NCBI GenBank assembly: GCA_016713405.1
Contig: JADJPF010000003.1
Coordinates: 434,001 to 498,000 of the forward strand
Origin: Blastocatellia bacterium
Lineage (GTDB): Bacteria; Acidobacteriota; Blastocatellia; Chloracidobacteriales; JADJPF01
Reading direction: 5' to 3'
DNA: 64,000 bases
The position numbers were made by a program, and so were the translations under genes. The notes beneath the pieces are model-generated. The model worked only from the letters and a program-made list of their open reading frames with translations, searched no databases and was not told where the DNA came from. Shown in pieces: positions 17,804 to 27,099 of the stretch; the stretch's first letter is position 1; every line of letters begins with the position of its first letter.

Positions 17804-18733
17804 ATGAAAAAAGTTTTACTACCTCCAATGCTTAAAACTGGCGATAAAATAGGAATTATTGCTCCAGCAGGAATAGTTAAGCAAGAAAATGTTAATAAAG
17901 GTATAGCACAGTTAAAAAAGTTAGGGTTTGAAGTAAAGTATTCATCTTCGCTTTTTGAGCAAACACGCTACACAGCCGGAAGCATTAAACGACGTGTGGC
18001 GGAATTTGAAGAAATGCTTGAAGATAAGAGTGTAAAAGCTATTTTTGCTGCTCGTGGTGGTTATGGTTCTATGCACTTGCTTGAGTATTTAGACAAACTG
18101 GAAAATTTTGATCCAACCCAACCTAAAATTGTAATGGGCTATAGTGATATTACAGCATTGCTTATTGGGTTATATCAAAAATATTCTTGGGTAACTTTTC
18201 ATGGGCCGATGATAAATAAAGATTTTGCTGAGGGTCTTTATGATAAGCGTTCTTTTACTAAATTATTAACTCGTCCGCTACCTGCTGGGCCCGTTGACAG
18301 TCAAACAACACAAATTTTAGTGCCAGGGACGGCTAGAGGACGGCTTTTAGGTGGTTGTATGTCTTTAATTGTTTCTTTACTTGGCACACCTTGGGAGTTA
18401 GATACAACGGGAGCCATACTTTTTTTAGAAGATATTAATGAAAAACCTTACAGATTAGACCGTATGATCACACAGTTAAAGTTAGCTGGAAAATTGCAGA
18501 ATGTTCGAGCTATTATCTTTGGTGAAATGGTTGCTTGTCAGGTAGAAGCGACAGCTAATTATAGTTTAACAGATCTATTAACTGACTTAACAAAAGACTT
18601 AAATATACCTGTTGTTTTTGGGCTAAGAGCCGGACATAGTGATATAGGTAATCTTACATTGGCTTTTGGAGTTGAAGTTTCACTTAATGAGCGTGGTATA
18701 CTTTCCTTTAATGAACCTGCCGTAGTTTTATAA
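17804..18733 (+). CDS. LD-carboxypeptidase, peptidase S66 family
   Basis: The 309-residue cytoplasmic enzyme is of the LdcA type, which removes the terminal D-alanine from murein tetrapeptides during wall recycling. Family marks are GDKIGIIAPAG at the start, AARGGYGSMHLL near 85-96, the nucleophile serine in MGYSDITALL (about 115), LFLEDINEKPYRLDRM near 210-225 and the histidine in LRAGHSDIGN near 280. I use the ATG at 17804, which has AAAGG eight bases ahead, rather than an in-frame GTG at 17795. Some S66 members instead provide microcin C immunity or cut other peptides. It is followed at 25 bases by the acyl-CoA ligase gene. Confidence 0.9.
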   Translation: MKKVLLPPMLKTGDKIGIIAPAGIVKQENVNKGIAQLKKLGFEVKYSSSLFEQTRYTAGSIKRRVAEFEEMLEDKSVKAIFAARGGYGSMHLLEYLDKLENFDPTQPKIVMGYSDITALLIGLYQKYSWVTFHGPMINKDFAEGLYDKRSFTKLLTRPLPAGPVDSQTTQILVPGTARGRLLGGCMSLIVSLLGTPWELDTTGAILFLEDINEKPYRLDRMITQLKLAGKLQNVRAIIFGEMVACQVEATANYSLTDLLTDLTKDLNIPVVFGLRAGHSDIGNLTLAFGVEVSLNERGILSFNEPAVVL

Positions 18734-18758
18734 ATCTAAAAGAAATTCAGAGTTAAAC

Positions 18759-20414
18759 ATGGGATTAGAAGAAAAAAAATCTTATCGTGATGTTTGTGTA
18801 GGTGAGTTGTTAAGTTGTCTTGCTAAAGATTTCCCTAAAAATGAAGCATTGGTTTATCCTGATAGAAAGTTACGCTATAGTTTTTCTGAGCTAGAAAGCG
18901 TTGCTAACACTATTGCTAAAGGATTATTAAAGCTAGGAATTAACAAAGGTGATCGTGTAGCTCTTTGGGCTAGCAATGTTCCAGAATGGATTATTTTGCA
19001 ATTTGCACTAGCTAAAATTGGTGCAACATTAGTTACAGTTAACACTAGTTTTCGTGCTAGAGAGCTAGCTTATTTGCTTAACCAATCAGAGGCTTGTGCA
19101 ATTATTGCTATTGCTAGGTTTAAGGACTTGGACTATGTAAATACTATTTATGAAGTATTACCAGAATTAAAGCTAAGCACACCAGGAAATTTACAAAGCA
19201 GCAATTTTCCTTTTCTTCGACATGCAATATTAATTGATGAAAATAAATTTGATGGATTTCTTTGGTACCAAGATCTATTTGATTTAGCTAAAAGTGTTAG
19301 TGATGAAGCTTTGCAGATTAGAGAAAAAGACTTAAGCCCAGAAGATGTTATAAATATGCAATATACTTCTGGAACGACAGGTTTTCCCAAAGGAGTAATG
19401 CTTTCACACCGCAATATTGTTAATAATGGTTATTGGCTAGGCGGTGCAATGCACCTTTCAAACAAGGACAAGCTTTGTTTACCTGTACCACTTTTTCATT
19501 GTTTTGGTTGTGTAATTGGAGTGTTAGGAGTTTATACGCATGCGGGTTGTCTTGTGCCTTTAGAAACTTTTGATGCTCGTAAAGTTTTGGAATATGTAGA
19601 GCAGGAAAAATGCACAATGCTTTATGGTGTTCCAACAATGTTTATTGCAGAATTAGAAGACCCAGAATTTGCTCGGTTTGATTTAAGTTCTTTACGTACA
19701 GGAGTTATGGCTGGCGCACTTTGTCCAGAAATGTTAATGCGGCGTGTAATAAAGGATATGAATTTAACAGATATTATTATTGCTTATGGTTTAACAGAAG
19801 CATCTCCTGGTATTACTCATACTTTAATAGAAGACACTATAGAAAACCGAACTCAAAGCGTTGGTAAAGTTATGCCTGAAGAAGAGGTTAAAATTATTGA
19901 TCCCAATAGTTTAGAAGCTTTACCTGTTAATAGTCCTGGTGAATTATGCGTTCGTGGCTATAATGTAATGAAGGGTTATTACAATAATGAAATAGCAACA
20001 CAAGAAGCATTAATTACACTTGATGGGGTTTCTGGATGGCTCAGAACAGGCGATCAGGCTACTATTGATGAGCAAGGTTATGTTCGCATTACAGGAAGAA
20101 TTAAAGATATTATTATTCGTGGTGGGGAAAATATTGGCCCTAAAGAAATAGAGGACTTAATACGTACACATCCTAAAGTACTGGATATTTATGTTTATGG
20201 GGTTGCAAGTGAAAAATATGGGGAGGAAGTTGCGGCTGCAATTAAATTAAAATCAAGCTTAGAATGTGATGAAAAGGAAATATTAGATTTTTGTCAGGGA
20301 CGAATTGCTAAATTTAAGATTCCACAATATATAAAATTTGTTACAGAATTTCCTACTACTGCATCAGGAAAAGTACAGAAGTTTAAATTACGAGAAACGC
20401 ATTTTCAGCAATAA
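18759..20414 (+). CDS. AMP-dependent acyl-CoA synthetase (fatty acid-CoA ligase type)
   Basis: The 551-residue enzyme belongs to the adenylate-forming superfamily. The phosphate-binding loop is YTSGTTGFPKGVMLSH (about residues 200-215). Later core motifs are AYGLTEASPG near 343, the hinge region GWLRTGDQA with ITGRIKDIIIRGGENI near 440-465, and the C-terminal catalytic lysine in TTASGKVQKFKLRE near 537. These features point to a ligase that activates a carboxylic acid to an acyl-CoA. The overall sequence is closest in style to medium- or long-chain fatty acyl ligases, not MenE. The substrate cannot be fixed. It may be co-transcribed with the LD-carboxypeptidase gene upstream. Confidence 0.9.
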   Translation: MGLEEKKSYRDVCVGELLSCLAKDFPKNEALVYPDRKLRYSFSELESVANTIAKGLLKLGINKGDRVALWASNVPEWIILQFALAKIGATLVTVNTSFRARELAYLLNQSEACAIIAIARFKDLDYVNTIYEVLPELKLSTPGNLQSSNFPFLRHAILIDENKFDGFLWYQDLFDLAKSVSDEALQIREKDLSPEDVINMQYTSGTTGFPKGVMLSHRNIVNNGYWLGGAMHLSNKDKLCLPVPLFHCFGCVIGVLGVYTHAGCLVPLETFDARKVLEYVEQEKCTMLYGVPTMFIAELEDPEFARFDLSSLRTGVMAGALCPEMLMRRVIKDMNLTDIIIAYGLTEASPGITHTLIEDTIENRTQSVGKVMPEEEVKIIDPNSLEALPVNSPGELCVRGYNVMKGYYNNEIATQEALITLDGVSGWLRTGDQATIDEQGYVRITGRIKDIIIRGGENIGPKEIEDLIRTHPKVLDIYVYGVASEKYGEEVAAAIKLKSSLECDEKEILDFCQGRIAKFKIPQYIKFVTEFPTTASGKVQKFKLRETHFQQ

Positions 20415-20461
20415 GGGGAATAGCCTAAGCACTAATGATTTAGTGTATAAGCGAAAAAACT

Positions 20462-23041
20462 ATGAAAGAATGTCCTGTCTGTCATGTTTGTTTTGGCGAT
20501 CATATGCAGATTTGTGATAACGATCAAACTGTTTTGATAGAGTTATTGCCGGGACTACCTGTTATTTCAGGAAAATATCGCTTAGATAGAAAAATCGGAA
20601 TTGGAACAGTAGGTATGGTTTTTCAAGCTACTATAATACAAACAGGCTTAGTTGTTGCTGTAAAAGTAATTTCTCCAATACTTCTTAGTGTAGATCCAAG
20701 TTTAGTAGATAGATTCTTAAACTTAATTAAAGATTTTGCTGCCTTAGACCATGTAAACATTATAAAAATATTAGATTGTGGTTATGTTAATTCAGCACTG
20801 CTTTACTTTGTTATGGATTATTTCCCAGGAAATAATCTAGCTAACATATTGATAGAAGAAAAACAACTTTCCATAGAAAAAACATTAGTAATAATGTCAA
20901 AGGTTTGTGAAGCGGTTGCAAATGCTAATCGTAGTGGGGTCTATCATTTAGACTTAAAGCCAAGTAATATTTTAGTTCGTGAAGGAGATGATGGTCAATT
21001 AATTATTAAAGTTGTAGATTTTGGTATTGCTCGCTTAAAGACAACAAGTTTAATAACTAAGCTTTCCCCATCTCAGCGAGACTTAGTCTTAGGTAAACCT
21101 TATTATTCTGCTCCAGAAATGTTTAATAACAACGAGCAAATAGATGCTCGTTCAGAGGTTTATTCTATAGGTGCTGTTCTTTATCATTTATTAGCTGGTA
21201 AACCTCCTTTTACAGGTGGAAGTTATCCTATGTTAAAAATGCAACATATGGGAGTAACACCTAATCCATTAAAAGAATTTCGTCCAGATATGCCCCCTAC
21301 ATTGGAATCTATTATTATTAAAGCCTTAGAAAAACGTACTGTACAACGCCATAGCTCAGTTATTGCTTTAACTATTCAATTATCAGCACAACTAGCTAAA
21401 CATAGAGAATTTTTAGCTTCTCAACCAAGTAACACTTTACCAACAATGCCATCTCCACCAGAGCCTTTTTATTCAGATGAACCAACTCCCGTTCCTATTA
21501 CAGGGAGAGCCTTTTCTTTACAAAATAATCAAGAAACTGTATCGGCTTTGCTTCCTGTGTCTGATTCTAATAATTCACGGACAGAGCCAATGGTAAGCTC
21601 AGAAATTTCTATATCAGATTTAATTAATAGTATGGATAAGAATACTTTACCGGCACTTCCTGACTTACCAGAGCCATTTTACTCAAATGATCCAACACCT
21701 CCACCAATTACAAGTAAACGTACTTCGCCTGTTACAGAGATGGATAAGGATACTTTACCTAAGTTACCAGACCCAGGGATATTTTATGATGATGAACCAA
21801 CACCCGTTCCAAGTTCAAGCCAAGCCTTTTCTTTAATAGATGAAATGACTAAAGATACAATACCTGTAATTTCAATGGATTCAAAAAGATACCCAGTAGT
21901 AAAATCTTTTGAACCTACTGAAGTAGTAGAAAAAGAGCTTTCCTTAACAGATGAATTAGATAGGGCTTTTCCTAGCGTATCCTTTGCCGAAGAGCCAGTT
22001 GATGACTCAACACCTAATCCAAACACAGATACAATTTATTCAAATGCTCAATTTTCTTTTTCTGAAAAACAAAAAATAGTAGCTCTATCAACTTCTAGCA
22101 CAAGTCAAACTTCTATAGATACCTCTGCATGGTTTAATAATGAAAGTGAGGTAGTTATCACTAAGCCATTAGTGTCAGAGTCTTTTGCTATTGAAGGTAT
22201 AGGGCAACAGGAACCAGATTATGTTGAAAATAGGGAAGTTGAAAGAGTACAAATTATTGAGCAAATGGACATAAGACAAGAAAATAGCTTAGTAGAAAAT
22301 TTTAGTATTAGTGAATTTTTGAAATTTCCTACAACTGCCAAAACACCTATACAAATAACAGAATTAAGCCCTACTTGCATAGTTTATTTATTTGTTCAGC
22401 AATTTCTTCCTTCTGTTTTAAGTGGGCAGCGTAGCCGAAAAATGCACAACAACTTTGCTACAGAACGCGAACGTTTAGCAGCAATGCTTTTAACCGTCGC
22501 TCTTTTTTCTTTAAGTTGTCGTGGTGCTATAGAAATTGCTGTTGGTTCTAACACACAAAAGAAACAAATAGCTCTTAACAATAGAAATGATGGTTTAATT
22601 GTTAGGGCAATAAATTTAGATCTGCCCCCACTAGACATTTTAGAATGCAAAATAACAGACTCACTTAAACGAACAAATATCTCGCGTTTTTATAATATTT
22701 TCTTACATATTGCTCAAACTAGTGTGGCTAGTACAGAAAAAGAAGCAATTTGTGAAATTGTTGCAGATTCTATTGCAGATGAATTAACGGTTCGTAAATT
22801 ACTGCAATCAAAACGACGTAGCAGAATGCTTGAATCAGGGGAAAGTGCTATTGATTATGAACTTGCAAGCGATTTAACACCATACCAAAATCAGGCTAGT
22901 GCAGTAACTGATTGGATTCAAGCTTTGCAGCGACAAGCTACATTAGAACTTAGTGGAAAACCTGTACAGCCTTTTATTTATATACTTAAATACTATACAG
23001 ATCTATTTCGACATAATTCAAAAGAACTATCTAAAACCTAG
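20462..23041 (+). CDS. Serine/threonine protein kinase with repeat linker and novel C-terminal domain
   Basis: The 859-residue protein opens with a zinc-ribbon-like segment (CPVCHVCFGDHMQIC, residues 4-18). A Hanks-type kinase domain follows at about 40-310, with the glycine loop GIGTVG (46-51), Lys68 in VAVKV, the catalytic loop HLDLKPSN (Asp164) and VDFG (Asp186). All key catalytic residues are present, although HRD is HLD. Residues about 320-470 hold degenerate repeats of the form TLP-x-LP-x-PEPFYS-DEPTPVP. Residues about 620-859 form a helical domain I do not recognise (AAMLLTVALFSLSCRGAIEI near 677-696). No transmembrane segment is evident, so it is probably cytoplasmic. The sensor or target is unknown. 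Confidence 0.88.
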   Translation: MKECPVCHVCFGDHMQICDNDQTVLIELLPGLPVISGKYRLDRKIGIGTVGMVFQATIIQTGLVVAVKVISPILLSVDPSLVDRFLNLIKDFAALDHVNIIKILDCGYVNSALLYFVMDYFPGNNLANILIEEKQLSIEKTLVIMSKVCEAVANANRSGVYHLDLKPSNILVREGDDGQLIIKVVDFGIARLKTTSLITKLSPSQRDLVLGKPYYSAPEMFNNNEQIDARSEVYSIGAVLYHLLAGKPPFTGGSYPMLKMQHMGVTPNPLKEFRPDMPPTLESIIIKALEKRTVQRHSSVIALTIQLSAQLAKHREFLASQPSNTLPTMPSPPEPFYSDEPTPVPITGRAFSLQNNQETVSALLPVSDSNNSRTEPMVSSEISISDLINSMDKNTLPALPDLPEPFYSNDPTPPPITSKRTSPVTEMDKDTLPKLPDPGIFYDDEPTPVPSSSQAFSLIDEMTKDTIPVISMDSKRYPVVKSFEPTEVVEKELSLTDELDRAFPSVSFAEEPVDDSTPNPNTDTIYSNAQFSFSEKQKIVALSTSSTSQTSIDTSAWFNNESEVVITKPLVSESFAIEGIGQQEPDYVENREVERVQIIEQMDIRQENSLVENFSISEFLKFPTTAKTPIQITELSPTCIVYLFVQQFLPSVLSGQRSRKMHNNFATERERLAAMLLTVALFSLSCRGAIEIAVGSNTQKKQIALNNRNDGLIVRAINLDLPPLDILECKITDSLKRTNISRFYNIFLHIAQTSVASTEKEAICEIVADSIADELTVRKLLQSKRRSRMLESGESAIDYELASDLTPYQNQASAVTDWIQALQRQATLELSGKPVQPFIYILKYYTDLFRHNSKELSKT
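21428..21865 (+). repeat. Degenerate protein repeats in the kinase linker
   Basis: Four units start near 21428, 21640, 21745 and 21847. Each carries a T(L/I)P motif; the first three also carry FY-(S/D)-(D/N)-(E/D)-PTP-x-P. DNA identity is low, so the similarity is kept at the protein level. The threonine-proline pairs are plausible phosphosites. Confidence 0.6.
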
Positions 23042-23133
23042 TACAAATTTTTCAACCCCTTATTGAAAGCTTTTAATCAATGCTCTTATAATAATCCATC
23101 AGATCTAAATATGTTTTTTAGGAGTTATAAGTT

Positions 23134-23529
23134 ATGCGTAGAGTTTTATTTATCTTTGCCGCCATTATTTTTCTTGGTAGTTTAACAACAGAAGCTTTAG
23201 CACAGGGTTCTTATGGTACAGGTAAATTACCTAATACCGCTCCTAAAATACGCAGAGAATTAAAAACTATTGTAATTATTGAATCAGTTAACAATGAAGA
23301 GTTGACCTTTAAGGGTACAGATGAAATTACAGGAGATAAGCTAAGTTATAGAGCAAGTAAACGGACTTCTATTTATGCAGAAAAAAGCTTATTTAGTGTT
23401 TTTGGCAAAAAAGAATTAGCTTTTGCAGACTTGCAAAAAAGACAACGTCTGGAAATTAAATATAATGAATGCCTACCTACTTCTGTAAAAGAAATTAAGG
23501 TATTAAAACCAAAAGAAGAAAAAAAATAA
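23134..23529 (+). CDS. Exported small protein of unknown function
   Basis: The 131-residue protein has a clear signal peptide: a basic start (MRRVL), a hydrophobic core and a likely cleavage after EALA (about residue 23). The mature part is about 108 residues, lysine-rich, with strands such as LKTIVIIESVNNEELTF and a C-terminal basic tail KPKEEKK. The pattern of a small beta-sheet domain ending in KEIKVLKPK suggests an OB-like periplasmic protein, but I do not recognise a family. AGGAG lies nine bases before the ATG. It sits between the kinase gene and ygfZ on the same strand. Confidence 0.7.
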   Translation: MRRVLFIFAAIIFLGSLTTEALAQGSYGTGKLPNTAPKIRRELKTIVIIESVNNEELTFKGTDEITGDKLSYRASKRTSIYAEKSLFSVFGKKELAFADLQKRQRLEIKYNECLPTSVKEIKVLKPKEEKK

Positions 23530-23570
23530 CAAAGATAAAGTATAGTTTTTTATACTTGGGAGAAAATTTT

Positions 23571-24647
23571 ATGTTAAAAAGTGCCTTGGCTTCCCAGCAT
23601 TCTCAATTAAAAGCTGAATTTGCGGAGCAACTTGGCTGGGAAATGGCAGCACATTATGGAGATTACTGGCAGGAATATCAAGCAGTTAGAAATGCAGTCG
23701 GTGTAATAGATCTTTCTAACCGAGGACGTATTGAAATTACAGGTAAAAATAAAGTCCAGTTTTTGCATAATTTAGTTAGTAATGATGTAAAAGCTTTACA
23801 AGTTGGAAATGGAATTTTTGCAGCTTTTCTAAATATGAGAGGGCATGTCTTAAGTGATTGTTTTATTTATATGTTAGAAAATTCCATTTTATTAGATTTG
23901 CCGACTAGTACTAGAGAAAAAATCTATTATCACTTAGAAAAATATAGTCCTGCTGGAGAGTTTAACGTTACCGATATTACGGAAGCAACATCACTTTTAT
24001 CATTACAAGGCCCTCATAGTAGGCCGCTTCTTAATAAATTAGGTGTTACTACTAATTTACAAGAGTTGCAATTAGCAGAAGTTTTAATTGCTGATTGTAG
24101 ATTGACAGCCGTAAAACATTCACGAACAGGTGAAGAAGGCTATGATTTATTTATTGCTAATGAAAATATCTCTACTGTATTTCAAGCGTTACTAAAAGCG
24201 GGTGCTAAGGCTGTTGGACTTAAGGCTTTTGACTTACTTCGTATAGAAGCCGCTGTACCAGAATATGGTGTAGATATGGACGAAGAAATAATTTTACTAG
24301 AAACAGGCTTAGAAACTGCTGTAAGTTATACAAAGGGCTGTTATTTAGGACAAGAACCTATTGCAAGGATTCATCATCGAGGCCGCGATCAAACCGCAAA
24401 ACGTTTAGCCGGACTAGTAATTTCAGGTGAAGATGTACCAGCCACCAAAAGCAAGGTTTTTAATAAAGATGGAAAAGAAATAGGACATATTACTAGTGCA
24501 GGGTTTTCACCAATACTAAATCAAGTAGTAGCTTTAGCTTACTTAAAACGCAATAATTTTACTGTTGGACTAAATCATTCTGTGCAATTTAATGGTAAAG
24601 GGCTAGCGGCAGAAGTATCAAAATTACCTTTCTATAACCGAGGTTAG
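23571..24647 (+). CDS. ygfZ: YgfZ/GcvT-type folate-binding protein
   Basis: The 358-residue product belongs to the aminomethyltransferase fold family. The YgfZ signature KGCYLGQEPIARIHHRGR lies near residues 253-270; the cysteine in it is typical of YgfZ and absent from glycine-cleavage T-protein. Other marks are VGVIDLSNRGRIEITG near the N-terminus and LLSLQGPHS. YgfZ-type proteins support iron-sulfur cluster enzymes in a folate-dependent way. The length fits YgfZ relatives. I start at the ATG at 23571, which has GGGAG eight bases ahead, rather than an in-frame TTG at 23556. The stop codon is five bases from the next start, so the two genes are probably co-transcribed. Confidence 0.88.
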   Translation: MLKSALASQHSQLKAEFAEQLGWEMAAHYGDYWQEYQAVRNAVGVIDLSNRGRIEITGKNKVQFLHNLVSNDVKALQVGNGIFAAFLNMRGHVLSDCFIYMLENSILLDLPTSTREKIYYHLEKYSPAGEFNVTDITEATSLLSLQGPHSRPLLNKLGVTTNLQELQLAEVLIADCRLTAVKHSRTGEEGYDLFIANENISTVFQALLKAGAKAVGLKAFDLLRIEAAVPEYGVDMDEEIILLETGLETAVSYTKGCYLGQEPIARIHHRGRDQTAKRLAGLVISGEDVPATKSKVFNKDGKEIGHITSAGFSPILNQVVALAYLKRNNFTVGLNHSVQFNGKGLAAEVSKLPFYNRG

Positions 24648-24652
24648 TTTTT

Positions 24653-24949
24653 ATGTCAGAAGAAAATAATATATTAGCAGGCCAGGAAAACCCCTTAGAT
24701 CTTGCTACTGCTCAATCTACTTATAAAATTATTACTGCTCTAATTGAACAAGTTGAAGCCTCTTCTAACTTGATTGCACTCTTAGCTAGCTCACTTGGTG
24801 AAAAAGCTACTTTTAGTGTTACACAAACTAGCACTTGGGCCGCTTATCTTAGTTCAAAACGTACTTTAGAAACTTTAACACCAGAACTGCACCGCTTTGT
24901 TTTTGCTGTCACCAAACTAACTGAGGAACTAGAAGAAAAACCAAAATAA
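24653..24949 (+). CDS. Small helical protein of unknown function
   Basis: The 98-residue product is predicted to be helical (for example TYKIITALIEQVEASSNLIA and LETLTPELHRFVFAVTKLTE), with no cysteines or membrane segment. Its ribosome-binding site (GAGGT) lies inside the ygfZ stop region, five bases upstream, which supports both expression and coupling with ygfZ. I do not recognise the family. It ends three bases before the end of the convergent dioxygenase gene. Confidence 0.7.
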   Translation: MSEENNILAGQENPLDLATAQSTYKIITALIEQVEASSNLIALLASSLGEKATFSVTQTSTWAAYLSSKRTLETLTPELHRFVFAVTKLTEELEEKPK

Positions 24950-24952
24950 CTT

Positions 24953-25717
24953 TTAAGCTAAAGCTAGAGAAATATTTGTGGCTAACTCTAAATTTATTGC
25001 ATATTCAATATGTAAAACTCGTCTTGGTTTATCACTTTTTGCTTTAGATGAACAGTGTATTAGCAAAGGACTCATTGCAAGTACCCCTCCCTTATCAACT
25101 AAACATTCTATAGAACTATTTGATTTTGAATAACTTAAAACTTCTTTGTCTGATAAAATACCAAGTAAATGTGAGCAAGGAATTATTTTAAGTGGCCCAT
25201 TTTCGCTAGTAGCAGCATCTAGATGTATTCTTAAAGCTACAATTTGAGATAATGCCCAAGTAGGAGCATGAGCATAAAGAACACCTTCTTTTTTTGACCA
25301 AGGCCCCCAAGCTTTATCATCAAAATATGATTTTAAGGGTAATGCTCTATCTTGATGCCAGGTTACTAACCAATTATTTAATAATGATTTATCAAACAAT
25401 GTAGCGCGAAAGGGATTAGCTTTGTTTCCTAACAATTTTTCTGCAAAATTAATTAAACGCTTGTCTTTGGCAACCTTAGCAATTTGAGTGTTAGACATTA
25501 AATGTCTTGCTCCTGCTTGCTTTCGTTTGCTAGTTTGTAGCTTAGTCCTATTTGCTTGAGATAAAATATTTGTTAAATCGTCACATTCGCTAGCTGAAAA
25601 AATATTTTTTTCAATAAAATAGCCTGGGTTTTGCATATTAAAAATGTTAAATATTTTAGGTTCCAAAATAGAAAAGCGCACAAATGTAGTGCGCTTAGAC
25701 TTTATAAAATCACTCAC
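24953..25717 (-). CDS. Phytanoyl-CoA dioxygenase (PhyH) family protein
   Basis: The 254-residue protein shows the non-haem iron 2-oxoglutarate dioxygenase layout of the PhyH family. The iron ligands are the HxD of VTWHQDRALP (about residues 120-129) and a distal histidine in SPLLIHCSSKA (about 223), followed by an arginine in PRRVLHIEYA that would bind 2-oxoglutarate. NGPLKIIPCSH is the typical strand between them. The frame begins with a GTG at 25717; no strong ribosome-binding site is visible, and an internal ATG at residue 28 (MQNPGYFIEKNIF) matches the usual start of the domain and may be the true start. Substrate unknown. Confidence 0.85.
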   Translation of the reverse strand: MSDFIKSKRTTFVRFSILEPKIFNIFNMQNPGYFIEKNIFSASECDDLTNILSQANRTKLQTSKRKQAGARHLMSNTQIAKVAKDKRLINFAEKLLGNKANPFRATLFDKSLLNNWLVTWHQDRALPLKSYFDDKAWGPWSKKEGVLYAHAPTWALSQIVALRIHLDAATSENGPLKIIPCSHLLGILSDKEVLSYSKSNSSIECLVDKGGVLAMSPLLIHCSSKAKSDKPRRVLHIEYAINLELATNISLALA

Positions 25718-25734
25718 TAAAAAAGATCAAGAAA

Positions 25735-25935
25735 TTAAGATACTTTATTAAGTTTTTGCAATACTTCGCGTGCTTGCTCTAAGCGTTTTTCTACCTCTTT
25801 GGAGCCTTCTAGGTGAGCTTCTACCTCACGTTCTGACCCACAATCATAACAACGCATTACGTAGCGCCCATTAGAGCCTTCTACATGATGAGGTGTACTC
25901 CAAGTATGTTTATGAAAAAGGAACTTCAAACGCAT
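25735..25935 (-). CDS. Small putative zinc-binding protein
   Basis: The 66-residue product has a CxxC pair (MRCYDCGSER, residues 27-36) and nearby histidines (HKHTW, THHV-type), which could bind one metal ion. The rest is a charged helix (KEVEKRLEQAREVLQKLNKV). GAGGT lies five bases before the ATG, which supports translation. It is 17 bases upstream of the PhyH gene on the same strand and may share its transcript. No family is recognised. Confidence 0.65.
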   Translation of the reverse strand: MRLKFLFHKHTWSTPHHVEGSNGRYVMRCYDCGSEREVEAHLEGSKEVEKRLEQAREVLQKLNKVS

Positions 25936-26110
25936 GATTACCTCATTTTGACAAAAGCTAAAAGCGATTGGTTTTATAAAATAGATAAATTTATTTTGTA
26001 AATTTAATATGTTAAGTGTGAAAAGATTCTAACAGAATCAAAGCTAACAGGAAAGTGATCAAAAAGTAAAAATATTATTTTTACCTCAGTTGTCTTTTAA
26101 CACTGATTTT

Positions 26111-26509
26111 TTAGCTATTAGTTAAACTTCTTTCCTTAGCGCAATCACTACATAGACATTCATCACTTAACAATTTCCATGTAAAAATACTATGATGATT
26201 ATCTTCCCAGTCTACACCTAAAGCATAATTTCCAACATAGTGCATACCAGAAATGCTATATTTTTCTGCCTTGAAAAGTGGTAAACTGCGCTTGGGTTTG
26301 GCTTCTGATGAGCCAGCAGGAGCCTTAGCACTAATAGCTTGATGTGGCTTTTCTCCTTTTGCTTCACGACAGCTTGCACAAGGACAAATTGCTCGTAGTT
26401 GCCCTAGGTTATAAAAAGTGCGATGATCATCATCCCAAAAAATTTCTATTATACCTGTGTTTTTACTAGCATTAATCTCTACAGGTAAGCGTTTTATTTC
26501 TGTTGACAT
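26111..26509 (-). CDS. DUF971 domain protein
   Basis: The 132-residue protein matches the gamma-butyrobetaine hydroxylase-like N-terminal domain (DUF971). Family marks are IEIFWDDDHRTFYNLGQLRA at about 22-41, the CPCASCREA cluster that binds zinc, and the closing VDWEDNHHSIFTWKLL. A second CLCSDC group at the C-terminus adds two more cysteine pairs. In other bacteria such proteins are found next to iron-sulfur assembly or Mrp genes. Here it stands alone between non-coding flanks, so the context adds nothing about its role. Confidence 0.85.
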   Translation of the reverse strand: MSTEIKRLPVEINASKNTGIIEIFWDDDHRTFYNLGQLRAICPCASCREAKGEKPHQAISAKAPAGSSEAKPKRSLPLFKAEKYSISGMHYVGNYALGVDWEDNHHSIFTWKLLSDECLCSDCAKERSLTNS

Positions 26510-26572
26510 AGCTTAAACCTTTCTGATAAAGGATTTACCAAAGATTGATATATAACAAAGAGGTGCAGAAAA

Positions 26573-27076
26573 GTGAATAACTCCCAGCAGATAAGCCGCC
26601 AAATAAAATATCAAAAAAAATATTTTCTTATTTGTTTTAGCTTAATAATTTTAATTTTTTGTCAATCAACCTATATTTTTGCTCAAAATGACCTTGAAAA
26701 ATCTCTTACTCAAAAGCAAGCCATAGAAAAAGTCTTAAAAGATCAAGTAGTGGCTTGGAATAAAGGTGATTTAGAAGGTTTTATGTCAGGCTATTGGCAA
26801 TCGACAGACTTAAGTTTTTATTCTAATAAGTCAATTACTCATGGGTGGCAACAAACCTTAGACCGTTACAGATCACGTTATCAAGCAGAAGGCCGTGAAA
26901 TGGGCAAACTTACCTTTAAGGATTTAGAAATTGAAATGCTAGGCACAGATAATGCTTTTGTGCGTGGTAAATGGCAACTAGATCTAAAAACGGAAACTGT
27001 TGGAGGACTTTTTACTTTAGTATTTAAGAAATTTCCTGATGGATGGCGAGTTATTCATGATCATACGTCAGGATAA
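26573..27076 (+). CDS. Exported NTF2-like (DUF4440/SnoaL) protein
   Basis: The 167-residue product starts at a GTG with AGAGG nine bases ahead. Residues about 17-38 are a hydrophobic export signal ending near FAQN. The mature part has the NTF2-like cone fold pattern seen in DUF4440 proteins: an N-terminal helix (AIEKVLKDQVVAWNKGDLEG), then FYSNKSITHGWQQTLDRY, and closing strands GGLFTLVFKKFPDGWRVIHD. Members include enzymes and ligand-binding proteins. No catalytic residues can be assigned, and the role in the envelope is unknown. Confidence 0.85.
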   Translation: MNNSQQISRQIKYQKKYFLICFSLIILIFCQSTYIFAQNDLEKSLTQKQAIEKVLKDQVVAWNKGDLEGFMSGYWQSTDLSFYSNKSITHGWQQTLDRYRSRYQAEGREMGKLTFKDLEIEMLGTDNAFVRGKWQLDLKTETVGGLFTLVFKKFPDGWRVIHDHTSG

Positions 27077-27099
27077 ATTACAAAGCAAACTTGATTTTG

